Shown here in pieces: positions 8,923 through 17,312 of a DNA stretch of 64,000 nt; positions within the stretch are counted from its first letter, which is position 1, and the number at the start of each line of letters is the position of its first letter. This DNA is from HGM04593 sp045647745. Lineage in GTDB: Bacteria > Bacteroidota > Bacteroidia > Bacteroidales > Bacteroidaceae. The stretch covers positions 1 through 64,000 of the forward strand of contig JAZRMQ010000029.1 in assembly GCA_045647745.1 (NCBI GenBank), read 5' to 3'. Both the position numbers and the translations under genes were made by a program. Under the pieces are notes generated by a model, which saw only the letters and a list, made by a program, of their open reading frames with translations, was not told the DNA's origin and searched no databases.

Positions 8923-9543
8923 ATGCTTGAAAACGATATATATAAGACCATAGAACAGCAGGGCGAGGCTATATACACCGAGAAACGGAGTAAATTCCTT
9001 GCTTTTGCAATACCTGTGACAACGATAGAGCAGATAAAAGAGCATATTGAAGCGTATCAGAAAAAATATTACGATGCGCGTCACGTCTGTTATGCCTATC
9101 GTCTGGGTGAGCGTGGCGAGAACGAACGCGCCAACGATAATGGTGAACCTTCGGGCACTGCCGGAAAGCCAATATTGGGGCAGATACACAGCAAGGAACT
9201 GACGAATGTTCTTGTGATTGTGGTTCGTTATTTTGGTGGCGTAAAGTTGGGGACAAGCGGTCTTATTGTGGCTTATCGTGCTGCTGCGGCCGAGGCTCTT
9301 GAGGCTGTCGAGCATATAGAAAAGACCATCAACGGCGAGATTGTGCTCAAATTCTCCTATCCGCTGTTGAATGAGGTGCTGCGCATTGTAAAAGAAGAGG
9401 AACCGAAGGTTGTTGAACAACTGTTCGATAATGATTGTATGATGCGCTTGTCGATGCGCCTCTCGCGCTTGCCACGCCTTGTCGAACGATACGAAAAACT
9501 TGTCATTGCAAGCAAGAACGACCTGAAAATAGAGAAAATCTGA
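8923..9543 (+). CDS. YigZ / IMPACT family protein
   Basis: A conserved 206-residue cytoplasmic protein of the YigZ/IMPACT family. The N-terminal domain carries the family signature DNGEPSGTAGKPIL (near residues 72-85) and the VVRYFGGVKLGTSGL segment (near 100). The C-terminal part is a small ferredoxin-like domain. Eukaryotic IMPACT regulates GCN2; the bacterial role is uncertain, with translation-factor-like RNA binding proposed. The ATG is 1 nt after the serC stop, indicating co-transcription. Confidence 0.9.
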   Translation: MLENDIYKTIEQQGEAIYTEKRSKFLAFAIPVTTIEQIKEHIEAYQKKYYDARHVCYAYRLGERGENERANDNGEPSGTAGKPILGQIHSKELTNVLVIVVRYFGGVKLGTSGLIVAYRAAAAEALEAVEHIEKTINGEIVLKFSYPLLNEVLRIVKEEEPKVVEQLFDNDCMMRLSMRLSRLPRLVERYEKLVIASKNDLKIEKI

Positions 9544-9554
9544 TAGTTTTTGTG

Positions 9555-10301
9555 ATGGAGGCTTTTTTTGATATCCTAAAGAGTGTTACCATTGATTGCA
9601 AGGATAATGGCTCGGTTTTTACCATTGCCGATAGACCGGCGGTGATTGAGTCTCTTCTTGAAAATACTGAATATAGACTCATAGCTCACGAGCCGCTTGC
9701 ATTGTTGTATGCCAAGCGAGAACTTTGCAAAGGCGATAGAGTGCTGATAATCTCGTCACACATTGATTGTCTTTATACAAACTGCTTTTGCAATGATGAG
9801 GGCGATTTTCTTCGTGGCACTTTTGATAATAGCTTCACTAATGCCGCTTTGCTGTGGAATATGATAAATGGTTGCTTGCCCGATAATGTTGTTGTGGCGT
9901 TTACCGGCAACGAAGAATGTGACTCGCAAGGTGCCGTGCAGGCTGTTGTTGCACTTGGTCGGTTGGGCTGTGAAATATCCTCGGCACTTGTGCTCGATGT
10001 TACCAGTGAGGGGTGGGAGAGTGGTGCTCTTTTTACCATAGAGAATGATTTGGGCATTGACCTGCTCACGGGCTACAATATAATATCTTCGCTCGAATCG
10101 TATAGCGGAAAATTTGCTTTTAAACACAATGCTGAGCCTGATGAATCGTGGGATTATGCTGAGTATGGTATCCCGTCATTGACGCTTTGTGTGCCGGTCA
10201 ATGGCGAGCTGCATAGTGATGCCGGGGTGCTGCTGTGCAAGGATGCTGCGCTGGAATATTGCAAAGCCCTGCCTATTGTGGCAAAAGCCTTTCTGTGTTA
10301 A
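9555..10301 (+). CDS. M28/M42-like zinc metallopeptidase, small
   Basis: A 248-residue cytoplasmic protein resembling the catalytic core of M28/M42-type aminopeptidases. It shows a His-Asp pair (SSHID, near residue 73), GTFDNSF with the bridging Asp (near 93), TGNEECDSQGA with the Glu-Glu pair (near 121), a further Asp (VLDVTSEGW) and a late His (GELHSD). I chose the ATG at 9555 because codons upstream overlap yigZ and look unlike the family. It is shorter than classical M42 enzymes (about 340 residues) and lacks an obvious dimerisation insert. No peptidase substrate can be assigned. Confidence 0.7.
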   Translation: MEAFFDILKSVTIDCKDNGSVFTIADRPAVIESLLENTEYRLIAHEPLALLYAKRELCKGDRVLIISSHIDCLYTNCFCNDEGDFLRGTFDNSFTNAALLWNMINGCLPDNVVVAFTGNEECDSQGAVQAVVALGRLGCEISSALVLDVTSEGWESGALFTIENDLGIDLLTGYNIISSLESYSGKFAFKHNAEPDESWDYAEYGIPSLTLCVPVNGELHSDAGVLLCKDAALEYCKALPIVAKAFLC

Positions 10302-10309
10302 AAAATGTT

Positions 10310-10336
10310 GCGTTTATATATTTTTTATATAAATGC
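10310..10336 (+). terminator. Possible terminator or hairpin after the peptidase gene
   Basis: Arms 10310-10320 and 10326-10336 pair with one G-U. The stem is AT-rich and about 9 nt after the stop, so it is a weak terminator candidate. Confidence 0.4.
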
Positions 10337-10447
10337 GTGCGTAAATGTTTTATTTTTTATTTTTTTTCTTTTTCTTTGCAAAGAGTGCGCATTATGCACA
10401 TTCGGCATTGAAATACGATTTTAAATGACTAACCAAAAACAAGCAAA

Positions 10448-11959
10448 ATGAAAAAACTTTTTACATCTTTGTTTCTGTTGGGAATGATTGCTCCTTTCGG
10501 AGCATCGGCGCAGTTGCAACTGAAAGCTGAAGCTCCTGCAAATCCCGACAACGAGCCAATCGAGGTGCATCCGGTACCTCATCCTCGTCAATTGAAATGG
10601 CAAGAGACTGAGTTCTACGCTTTCTACCATTATGGTATGAACACCTACACTGGCCTTGAATGGGGTAACGGCGACGAGGACCCAAAGCGTTTCGCGCCAA
10701 CAGCAGCGCCTAACCCACGTCAGTGGCTCGAGGTGGCAAAAGCTGCCGGTATGCGCGGCGGTATTGCCGTTGTAAAACACCACGACGGTTTCTGCCAATG
10801 GCCAACTTCTACCACCACACACAATGTCACAAACTCTGGTAACGATTATGGCCGCAACACAAACATTCCACGTGACTTTGCCGCTGCAGCAAAGGACTTG
10901 GGAATGAAATATGGCTTTTATGTATCTCCTTGGGACCGCAATAGTGTGCACTATGGTACCGACAAGTATGTAAAAGACGTGTTCCTGAAGCAGTGTGCCG
11001 GGCTTGCCGAGTATGGTACAGACCAGTTCGAGATGTGGTTCGACGGTGCAAACGGCGGTAGTGGTTACTATGGTGGCCGCGGTGGAACAGTGAGCGTTGA
11101 CCGTGCTACATACTACGATGTTCCTAACCTCCGCGACAGCATCCACAAGGTATGCCCCGACTGCGTTATGTGGGGTGTAGGTGGCGAGGCTCGCTGGATT
11201 GGTAACGAGGCCGGTTGGGCAGGCGAGACAAACTGGTCGCCCGAGAACCGTGACTATGCAGGCGAGAACAACGGTATGTACGGAACAGAGACTGGTTGGT
11301 TCTGGCTCCCCGGCGAGAGCGATGCCAAGGCAACAAATCAGGGTTGGTTCTACCACGATGGCGAGAGCCCACTCACTCCCGAGCGTCTCTTCCAGATGTA
11401 TCTTGAGACCGTTGGCCGCAATGCGACACTCATCCTCAACATTCCTCCCAACAAGGCTGGTGTGCTTCCACAAGCTTCAGTGAATGCACTCACCGGTATG
11501 GGTGACCTCATCCGCGCACGCCTCACAAACGACTTTGCAAAGAGCGCAACCGTTACTGTTAGCGAGACACGTCAGGCCGGTGCAAACCGCAACTATGTTG
11601 CCGCTAATATGATTGACGGCAACAAGGAGACCTATTGGGCTACAAACGACGGTACAACAGAGGCTACCATCACACTTATGTGGGACACAGCCAAGACAAT
11701 CCGTTATGTAGAGCTGATGGAGTACATTGCCAAAGGACAGCGCGTGAAGAAGTTTACTGTCGAGACAACACAGGACGGTGTAAACTGGACACGCCGTGCA
11801 ACAGGTGTACAGACAACTACCGTTGGTTACAAGCGTATCATCCCGCTCAACAGCAGCACTGCCAACAGCTATGGCAACGGCTATGATGTTATGGGTGTGC
11901 GCATCACAATTGAGGACAGCCGTGCTTGTCCGCTAATCAGTAAAGTAAGCGTTTATTAA
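10448..11959 (+). CDS. Secreted alpha-L-fucosidase (GH29) with C-terminal carbohydrate-binding domain
   Basis: Predicted retaining exo-alpha-L-fucosidase releasing fucose from host-type glycans. A signal peptide spans residues 1-22 (ending GASAQ). The GH29 catalytic domain covers about residues 40-350, with YHYGMNTYTG near 60, VKHHDGFCQWP near 109 and the nucleophile Asp199 in MWFDGANGG. Residues 370-500 form an F5/8 type C-like beta-sandwich (ANMIDGNKETYWAT), a frequent fucosidase partner. The gene directly precedes a secreted GEVED-like protein (20 nt gap), probably in one operon. Linkage specificity cannot be read from sequence. Confidence 0.93.
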   Translation: MKKLFTSLFLLGMIAPFGASAQLQLKAEAPANPDNEPIEVHPVPHPRQLKWQETEFYAFYHYGMNTYTGLEWGNGDEDPKRFAPTAAPNPRQWLEVAKAAGMRGGIAVVKHHDGFCQWPTSTTTHNVTNSGNDYGRNTNIPRDFAAAAKDLGMKYGFYVSPWDRNSVHYGTDKYVKDVFLKQCAGLAEYGTDQFEMWFDGANGGSGYYGGRGGTVSVDRATYYDVPNLRDSIHKVCPDCVMWGVGGEARWIGNEAGWAGETNWSPENRDYAGENNGMYGTETGWFWLPGESDAKATNQGWFYHDGESPLTPERLFQMYLETVGRNATLILNIPPNKAGVLPQASVNALTGMGDLIRARLTNDFAKSATVTVSETRQAGANRNYVAANMIDGNKETYWATNDGTTEATITLMWDTAKTIRYVELMEYIAKGQRVKKFTVETTQDGVNWTRRATGVQTTTVGYKRIIPLNSSTANSYGNGYDVMGVRITIEDSRACPLISKVSVY

Positions 11960-11979
11960 TAATAAAAATCTTTGTAATT

Positions 11980-14139
11980 ATGAAATTGAAGAATATATTT
12001 GCGCTTGCTGCTTTGGCATTCCCAATGTTCGCTTCGGCGCAGACAGAGATAACATTTGACACACAAGACTATAAATCAGTCGGTGTGTATGATACTTGGG
12101 AGGCCTCTCCCTTCCGCACAGGTGCTCTCAAGGGTAACTATGCGGTTATCGACAACCATTTGACCTATGTCGACGACCAGTTGGGCACAGCTCCCAACCC
12201 ATCGTCAAAGATACTTGCCATCCAGCGTTCACGCTTCGGTTCAAACACCTTCGGTGTCCGCGTTGACCTGAACGAAACCTTTGAACTGACTCCAACTACA
12301 AAATACATTCACGTAAAGGTCTATCGTCCGTACGGTGGCCGTGTGATGGTTGTCGGCTTGGGTAAGCGCACCGAGCGCAAGGACCAGTCGCCCGAGACAG
12401 AGCAGTTCTGGGCAATGTCTACAATGAACATCGGTGCCGACAAATGGCAGGATGTTGTTCTCCCAATCAAGGGTAACGGTGGCATTGATATATACAGCCT
12501 TGTTGTTGTGCCCGATTGCGAGTCGCCACACAATTACACCGAGGATGCCATCTGCTATGTCGATGACATCAAGGTAAACGACAATCCTATGTCGGAGTTT
12601 GTCTATGGCTACTATCAGGTTGCTTTCGGTCAGGACCAGCTATATACACGCAACGACCGATTCCTTTCTGCCATCAAGTTGCAGGCTAACGGCGGTACAA
12701 CACAGGTTGCGAACTCTCCAACATCGCCAAAGACTGTGTATGTGAACCAGACAAGCAACCAGTTCTTTGCAAAGCCGGGTGAGACTCTCACTGCAAGCGT
12801 TGCTTATGAAGGAGCTTGGATGCACGCTTACGCGTACATCGATTATAACAACGATGGTAAATTCACCGCTACTGTAAACAACAACCTTAGTATTGCCGAG
12901 GGTAGCGACATTGTATCGTTCTCATTCTATGGCGGTGCCGACAATGACAACGGCGTGAACAGTGCCGGTGCATCAATCAGCGGCAACAACCGCAACACAC
13001 TTGCAATGCCTTCATTCACTTTGCCGGCAGATATGGCTCACGGTGTATATCGTATGCGTTACAAGGTTGACTGGAACTCTGTTGACCCTGCGGGTTGCAT
13101 TGACCAGTCAAACTCAATCCTTAATAATGGTGGCGGTATCGTTGATATTATGCTCAATGTGCACGGCGACTACGCTTATGTAAACGATGCTAACCGCAAT
13201 GGTAAGGTTGTGGCAGCAGAGAACGGTGCCGACCTTGTTACATACCAGACACCATTTGGTCAGGCGTTCAAAATCAAGATGGTTCCCGAGAACGGCTTTG
13301 AGTACAAGGGTGCAATCATCAAGTATGGTTACAACCTCAGCGGCGACAGTATTGTACACGACAATGTACAGTGGCAGAAGGTGTTCTATGAGCGCCAGGA
13401 GTTCGACAGCGAGGATTGCATTGTAATCCCTGCCGAGTATATGTGTGGCGATGTTGAGGTAGAGGGTCTGTTCATTGAGAAAGGTACATACGTAGAGCCT
13501 CAGAAGCCTACACGTTATGAGACAACAATGGTTGAGAACGGTGAGTTTGTAGGTAAAATTCCTTGGTACACAATTCAGATTGGCCAGCAGGGCTATGTTC
13601 TTGCCGACAATGGCAATGCAAGCTACATTGCACTAAACAACACCGAGGTAGATACTGAAAACCCGGCTCAATTGTGGTGCTTCACCGGCAACGAGGAGGA
13701 TGGCTACTACATCTATAACAAACAGGCCGGTGCGACAAAGGTACTTGCTGCCCCCACAACAATGAGCGGTACAACTGGTTCAAACTCATATCCGGTATTG
13801 AAGGATAAGAATAACCTTCCGAGCGGTTACACAGCAGTGTGGCGCTTTATGGATTCAAGCTCACTCGGTTCAACCGATGTTGCATACGCTTATATGTACG
13901 AAGATGGTTATATATCTAACAAGGTAAATAACCGCGATGACAAACTCGCCTTTTGGACAGAAGGTCAAGATGGCGGTTCTACATTGCAGATACGCTTCGC
14001 AATGACTACTACCGATATTGAAGAACTTGAAAGTGAAAATGCAAAGGTAAATGCTATCTACGACCTTCAGGGACGCAAAATGACCGATGCTGAAAAAGGT
14101 ATTTACATTGTAGATGGCGAAAAGGTGTTTATAAAGTGA
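11980..14139 (+). CDS. Large secreted protein with GEVED-like domain and Bacteroidales C-terminal tail
   Basis: A 719-residue exported protein with signal peptide (residues 1-20, ending FASAQ). Residues 25-205 look like a jelly-roll ligand-binding domain. Residues 205-395 hold a GEVED-like segment with a calcium-type loop (YIDYNNDGKF near 290), found in secreted Bacteroidetes glycan-associated proteins. The middle part resembles neither a known hydrolase nor a SusD protein. The final 30 residues (AIYDLQGRKM ... GIYIVDGEKVFIK) match a C-terminal segment common in Prevotella/Bacteroides surface proteins, possibly related to type IX sorting domains. It sits 20 nt after the fucosidase gene, so a glycan-binding partner role is likely but inferred. 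Confidence 0.65.
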   Translation: MKLKNIFALAALAFPMFASAQTEITFDTQDYKSVGVYDTWEASPFRTGALKGNYAVIDNHLTYVDDQLGTAPNPSSKILAIQRSRFGSNTFGVRVDLNETFELTPTTKYIHVKVYRPYGGRVMVVGLGKRTERKDQSPETEQFWAMSTMNIGADKWQDVVLPIKGNGGIDIYSLVVVPDCESPHNYTEDAICYVDDIKVNDNPMSEFVYGYYQVAFGQDQLYTRNDRFLSAIKLQANGGTTQVANSPTSPKTVYVNQTSNQFFAKPGETLTASVAYEGAWMHAYAYIDYNNDGKFTATVNNNLSIAEGSDIVSFSFYGGADNDNGVNSAGASISGNNRNTLAMPSFTLPADMAHGVYRMRYKVDWNSVDPAGCIDQSNSILNNGGGIVDIMLNVHGDYAYVNDANRNGKVVAAENGADLVTYQTPFGQAFKIKMVPENGFEYKGAIIKYGYNLSGDSIVHDNVQWQKVFYERQEFDSEDCIVIPAEYMCGDVEVEGLFIEKGTYVEPQKPTRYETTMVENGEFVGKIPWYTIQIGQQGYVLADNGNASYIALNNTEVDTENPAQLWCFTGNEEDGYYIYNKQAGATKVLAAPTTMSGTTGSNSYPVLKDKNNLPSGYTAVWRFMDSSSLGSTDVAYAYMYEDGYISNKVNNRDDKLAFWTEGQDGGSTLQIRFAMTTTDIEELESENAKVNAIYDLQGRKMTDAEKGIYIVDGEKVFIK

Positions 14140-14158
14140 AAATCTTTTTAAAAAATGA

Positions 14159-14190
14159 AAATATCGACAACCGCGCGGTTGTCGATATTT
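14159..14190 (+). terminator. Terminator after the fucosidase operon
   Basis: A 32-bp perfect palindrome (16-bp half-stem) 19 nt after the stop codon, followed by five further Ts. A strong intrinsic terminator. Confidence 0.9.
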
Positions 14191-14216
14191 TTTTTACATA
14201 AATATTCCGCTTTTAT

Positions 14217-14248
14217 TTTGTAATGCTCTTTTCTTTTGTTTAAATTTG
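14217..14248 (+). promoter_or_regulatory. Promoter of the sugar kinase gene
   Basis: TTTG (14217-14220), 20-nt spacer, then TAAATTTG (14241-14248): an exact Bacteroidetes housekeeping promoter, 38 nt before the start codon. Confidence 0.75.
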
Positions 14249-14286
14249 CCTGAAATAGAAAATATTAACTTTAAAACATAAAACCA

Positions 14287-15360
14287 ATGAACACAATTGT
14301 TTCTCAGTTCAACATTCAAGGCAATGTTGTAGAGGTAGCTCCTTTGGGCAATGGTCTAATCAACACCACATATCGTGTAAAGACCGAGGGTGATGCTCCT
14401 GATTATGTATTGCAGCACGTCAACAACGCAATCTTCCCCGATGTTGATATGTTGATGAATAACATTGTTGCTGTAACAGAGCACATTCACGCAAAGCTCG
14501 TTGCTGCCGGCACTGATGACGTTGCACGCAAGGTGTTGAAGTTTGTTCCTGCAAAGGATGGCAAGTACTACCATTTTGATGGTGAGAAATACTGGCGTAT
14601 AATGGAGTTTATTCCCGATACAGAGGGAATGACAGCTGTTACTCCCGAGACATCATATATTGTTGGTGAGACATTTGGTAATTTCCAAGCAATGCTCGCC
14701 GATATCCCAGTTCAGCTTGGTGAGACAATCAAGGATTTCCACAATATGGAGTTCCGTCTGCGTCAGTTGCGCGAGGCTGTTGCCGAGAATAAAGCCGGCC
14801 GTCTTGCCGAGGTTCAGTGGCTCGTTGACGAGCTTGAGGCTCGTGCCGAGGAGATGTGCAAGGGTGAGCGTCTGCACCGCGAGGGTAAGTTGCCAAAGCG
14901 CATCTGTCACTGCGATACAAAGGTTGATAACATTCTTTTCGACAAGCAAGGCAATGTGCTTTGTGTAATCGACCTCGATACTGTTATGCCAAACTTTGTA
15001 TTCTCGGATTTTGGTGACTATTTGCGCTCGGCTGCAAACACCGGTAAAGAGGATGATAAAGACCTTGACAATGTGAACTTCAATATGGAGATTTTTAAGT
15101 CGTTCACAAAGGGTTACCTGAAGTCGGCTGCTTCGTTCATCACACCTCTCGAGGTTGAGAACTTGCCATACGCCGCTGCACTTTTCCCATATATGCAGAC
15201 TGTTCGTTTCTTGGCCGATTATATCAATGGTGATACATATTACAAAATTCAGTATCCCGAGCATAACCTTGTTCGCTCAAAGGCTCAGTTCAAGCTCTTG
15301 CAGAGCGTTGAGGCGCATCAGGCCGAGATGCAGGCTTTCATTGCCGAGGTGCTAAAGTAA
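14287..15360 (+). CDS. APH-fold sugar kinase, N-acetylhexosamine 1-kinase (NahK)-like
   Basis: A 357-residue phosphotransferase of the aminoglycoside-kinase fold. The catalytic loop is HCDTKVDNILF (residues 216-226; Asp and Asn of the Brenner motif). The metal-binding DLDT segment follows near residue 235 and the N-terminal loop is LGNGLINTTYRV. In gut bacteria this family includes NahK, which phosphorylates GlcNAc/GalNAc at C1 in mucin and milk-glycan salvage. Position after a fucosidase operon and near a sulfatase supports such a role. The exact sugar is inferred, and other hexosamine kinases of the same fold cannot be excluded. Confidence 0.75.
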   Translation: MNTIVSQFNIQGNVVEVAPLGNGLINTTYRVKTEGDAPDYVLQHVNNAIFPDVDMLMNNIVAVTEHIHAKLVAAGTDDVARKVLKFVPAKDGKYYHFDGEKYWRIMEFIPDTEGMTAVTPETSYIVGETFGNFQAMLADIPVQLGETIKDFHNMEFRLRQLREAVAENKAGRLAEVQWLVDELEARAEEMCKGERLHREGKLPKRICHCDTKVDNILFDKQGNVLCVIDLDTVMPNFVFSDFGDYLRSAANTGKEDDKDLDNVNFNMEIFKSFTKGYLKSAASFITPLEVENLPYAAALFPYMQTVRFLADYINGDTYYKIQYPEHNLVRSKAQFKLLQSVEAHQAEMQAFIAEVLK

Positions 15361-15375
15361 TGACTATTCTATAAT

Positions 15376-15412
15376 ATTCGAGTGTGGCATTTTTCCAATG
15401 CCACACTCGAAT
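15376..15412. terminator. Bidirectional terminator between sugar kinase and rubredoxin
   Basis: A 15-bp perfect stem (15376-15390 with 15398-15412) with a 7-nt loop. It lies between two convergent genes and is flanked by T-rich sequence on both strands. Confidence 0.85.
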
Positions 15413-15416
15413 TGTT

Positions 15417-15593
15417 TTATCCAATCTCCTCGAATTTACTCTTTTCGGCCTTGCACACCGGGCACACCCAATCGGGTGGCAAATCCTCAAAAGGTGTGTC
15501 GGCCGGTATTCCACCTTTTATATCACCAAACTCAGGGTTGTAGACCCATTTGCAGACTTTGCAACGGTACTTTTTCATCTTTTTCATATTCAT
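15417..15593 (-). CDS. Rubredoxin
   Basis: A 58-residue one-iron electron-transfer protein. The two Fe-ligand pairs are visible: C-K-V-C-K near residues 11-14 and C-P-V-C near residues 44-47, with the typical Y-N-P-E and P-P-D-W-V-C-P-V-C context. Start choice is open among three in-frame ATGs (15593, 15587, 15578). The 15593 start gives 58 residues; the last gives a 53-residue form of usual length. It lies 21 nt downstream of asdA, so it is probably the third gene of that operon. Rubredoxins in anaerobes commonly pass electrons to peroxide- or superoxide-reducing enzymes; none is encoded nearby. Confidence 0.93.
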   Translation of the reverse strand: MNMKKMKKYRCKVCKWVYNPEFGDIKGGIPADTPFEDLPPDWVCPVCKAEKSKFEEIG

Positions 15594-15614
15594 TGAATTT
15601 GAGAGTATATCTAT

Positions 15615-17273
15615 TTACATTATCTCGGGCAGGCTGCTTTTCCAGCGCTCGGCGTATGAGTCGAGGATGTTGCGCACCTTTTGACCAATAATGGCATAGT
15701 CGTTCTCCTTTAGGTTGGCAAGCGAGACACGTATGCTCCATTCGGGGCCATCGAAGCCTCCTCCATTGAGCACAACGAGAGAGGTCTCCGTGGCAAGGCG
15801 AAAGACAACGTCGAGTGGGCTGTAGTTCAGCCGTAGCCAGTCGACAAAATCTTCTCCATAAAAGCGCTTTCCCCACACGGTGAGGTCAATCTCGGAGTAG
15901 TATCCGGCACGCAAAGGGTCGTGAACAAGGGTGAAACCCATATTCTCCCAAAGCGTGGTGAGGCGCTTGCTGATAATCTCAAGCATTGTTTGGCGGAATT
16001 TGTCGCCATCACGCTTGTCGATGATGGAGTAGAGAGCAAAAAAGGTCATCTGCAACTGCTGTGGCAGCGATAATCCCGACGTGTGGTTAAGTGCTACCTG
16101 ACGGCTGTCAGCGACCATACGGTCTATGAAACGCATATTCTCAACGTCGTTTCTTATGCTGCCGTAGCGCTGTTGTTGCTCGCTCTTTCGCTTGCGTGGC
16201 AACCGCTTCAGCAGGCTGTCGAAAATATTATCGCGGTGCAGGGCTATCATTGCTGTGCGCCAGCCTGTTGCACCAAAATATTTCGAGAATGAGTAGACAC
16301 AGATGGTGTTGTGGGGCAGGCGTGCCATCAGTGATTGAAAGCCGGGAACGTATGTGGCATATACGTCGTCGGTGACAATCATCAGGTTGGGGTTCCAACG
16401 CTCTACAATATCAACCAGCAGCTCTATTGTCTTTTCGTCAATGGCGTAGCTTGGCGGGTTGCTTGGATTGACAATGAATAGCGCCTTGTATGACGGGTCG
16501 CGCAGTTTATTGATGCCACGCTCGCTATATTGCCACAGATGCAGCCCGTCGTCGCTCATTTTGCTTGCCGGAATTTCTGTCACCTTATAGTTGTAGCGGT
16601 AGAGCTTTGGAATCTCAATGTAAGGCGTGAACACTGGGGTCATAAGTGCTATTTGGTCGCCGCGCTCGAGAAGGCGGTTCTGTTGCAGACTGTCGAAGAT
16701 GTAACACATTGCTGCTGTGCCTCCCTCGGTGGCAAAAAGGTCAATCTCGCCTTGTGGTGGGCGGCTGTTGCATAGCTCCTGTGCAATGTAGTCACGAACG
16801 GCTATCTCGGTGTGCTTTAATATGCGGTCGGGTACAGGGTATTGATTGCCCATAATCCCTTCGGCCCATTCGTGAACAAGCTCATCGGAATTTACCTTGT
16901 GCTCGTCGAGCATATAATGGTAGCACTTCTCGAGGAATTGCGCCCACTCCTCCTTTCTGTTCTCTTTGATAAATTGCTCAAAGCGCGAGGCTATGCCTTC
17001 TTTTTGCGGAATACCGGCAATGCCCTCGGCTGTCTGCCAGTCGCGGCGGCATTCGTTGATGCCGAACCTGCCTAGCGCGAAAAATGCTTCGCGCGGCAGG
17101 GTTGCAACCCAATTAGGGTTGCCGCGCCCGGCGTTGAGCATTGTGCTCATCATCTTTTTTATGCTCTCTCCTGCAAGCTCAATAAGGCGGTCCTTAAGCT
17201 CAAAGGGGCTTATTTTCTCCATCTCCTTCTCGAACTTGCTCACTTCGCTGTGGTCATTCAAATAGTGGCTCAT
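15615..17273 (-). CDS. asdA: Bifunctional aspartate aminotransferase / aspartate 4-decarboxylase
   Basis: PLP enzyme converting L-aspartate to L-alanine and CO2. The 552 residues match the family, which is longer than ordinary aminotransferases owing to a helical N-terminal extension (residues 1-130). The PLP lysine is Lys331 in SFSKYFGATGWR, and the cofactor-binding DDVYA segment is at residues 302-306. It lies 39 nt downstream of aspT, the aspartate:alanine exchanger, giving the classic proton-motive decarboxylation pair: decarboxylation consumes a cytoplasmic proton while antiport is electrogenic. Confidence 0.95.
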   Translation of the reverse strand: MSHYLNDHSEVSKFEKEMEKISPFELKDRLIELAGESIKKMMSTMLNAGRGNPNWVATLPREAFFALGRFGINECRRDWQTAEGIAGIPQKEGIASRFEQFIKENRKEEWAQFLEKCYHYMLDEHKVNSDELVHEWAEGIMGNQYPVPDRILKHTEIAVRDYIAQELCNSRPPQGEIDLFATEGGTAAMCYIFDSLQQNRLLERGDQIALMTPVFTPYIEIPKLYRYNYKVTEIPASKMSDDGLHLWQYSERGINKLRDPSYKALFIVNPSNPPSYAIDEKTIELLVDIVERWNPNLMIVTDDVYATYVPGFQSLMARLPHNTICVYSFSKYFGATGWRTAMIALHRDNIFDSLLKRLPRKRKSEQQQRYGSIRNDVENMRFIDRMVADSRQVALNHTSGLSLPQQLQMTFFALYSIIDKRDGDKFRQTMLEIISKRLTTLWENMGFTLVHDPLRAGYYSEIDLTVWGKRFYGEDFVDWLRLNYSPLDVVFRLATETSLVVLNGGGFDGPEWSIRVSLANLKENDYAIIGQKVRNILDSYAERWKSSLPEIM

Positions 17274-17312
17274 AATGTTTGGAATTATTGTTTGTAAATT
17301 GTTTCTACGGGA

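Noticed and set aside
10421..11473. 350-codon open frame on the minus strand
   Set aside because: It is antisense to the clear GH29 fucosidase gene; its protein is Cys/Val-rich with no domain and no promoter.
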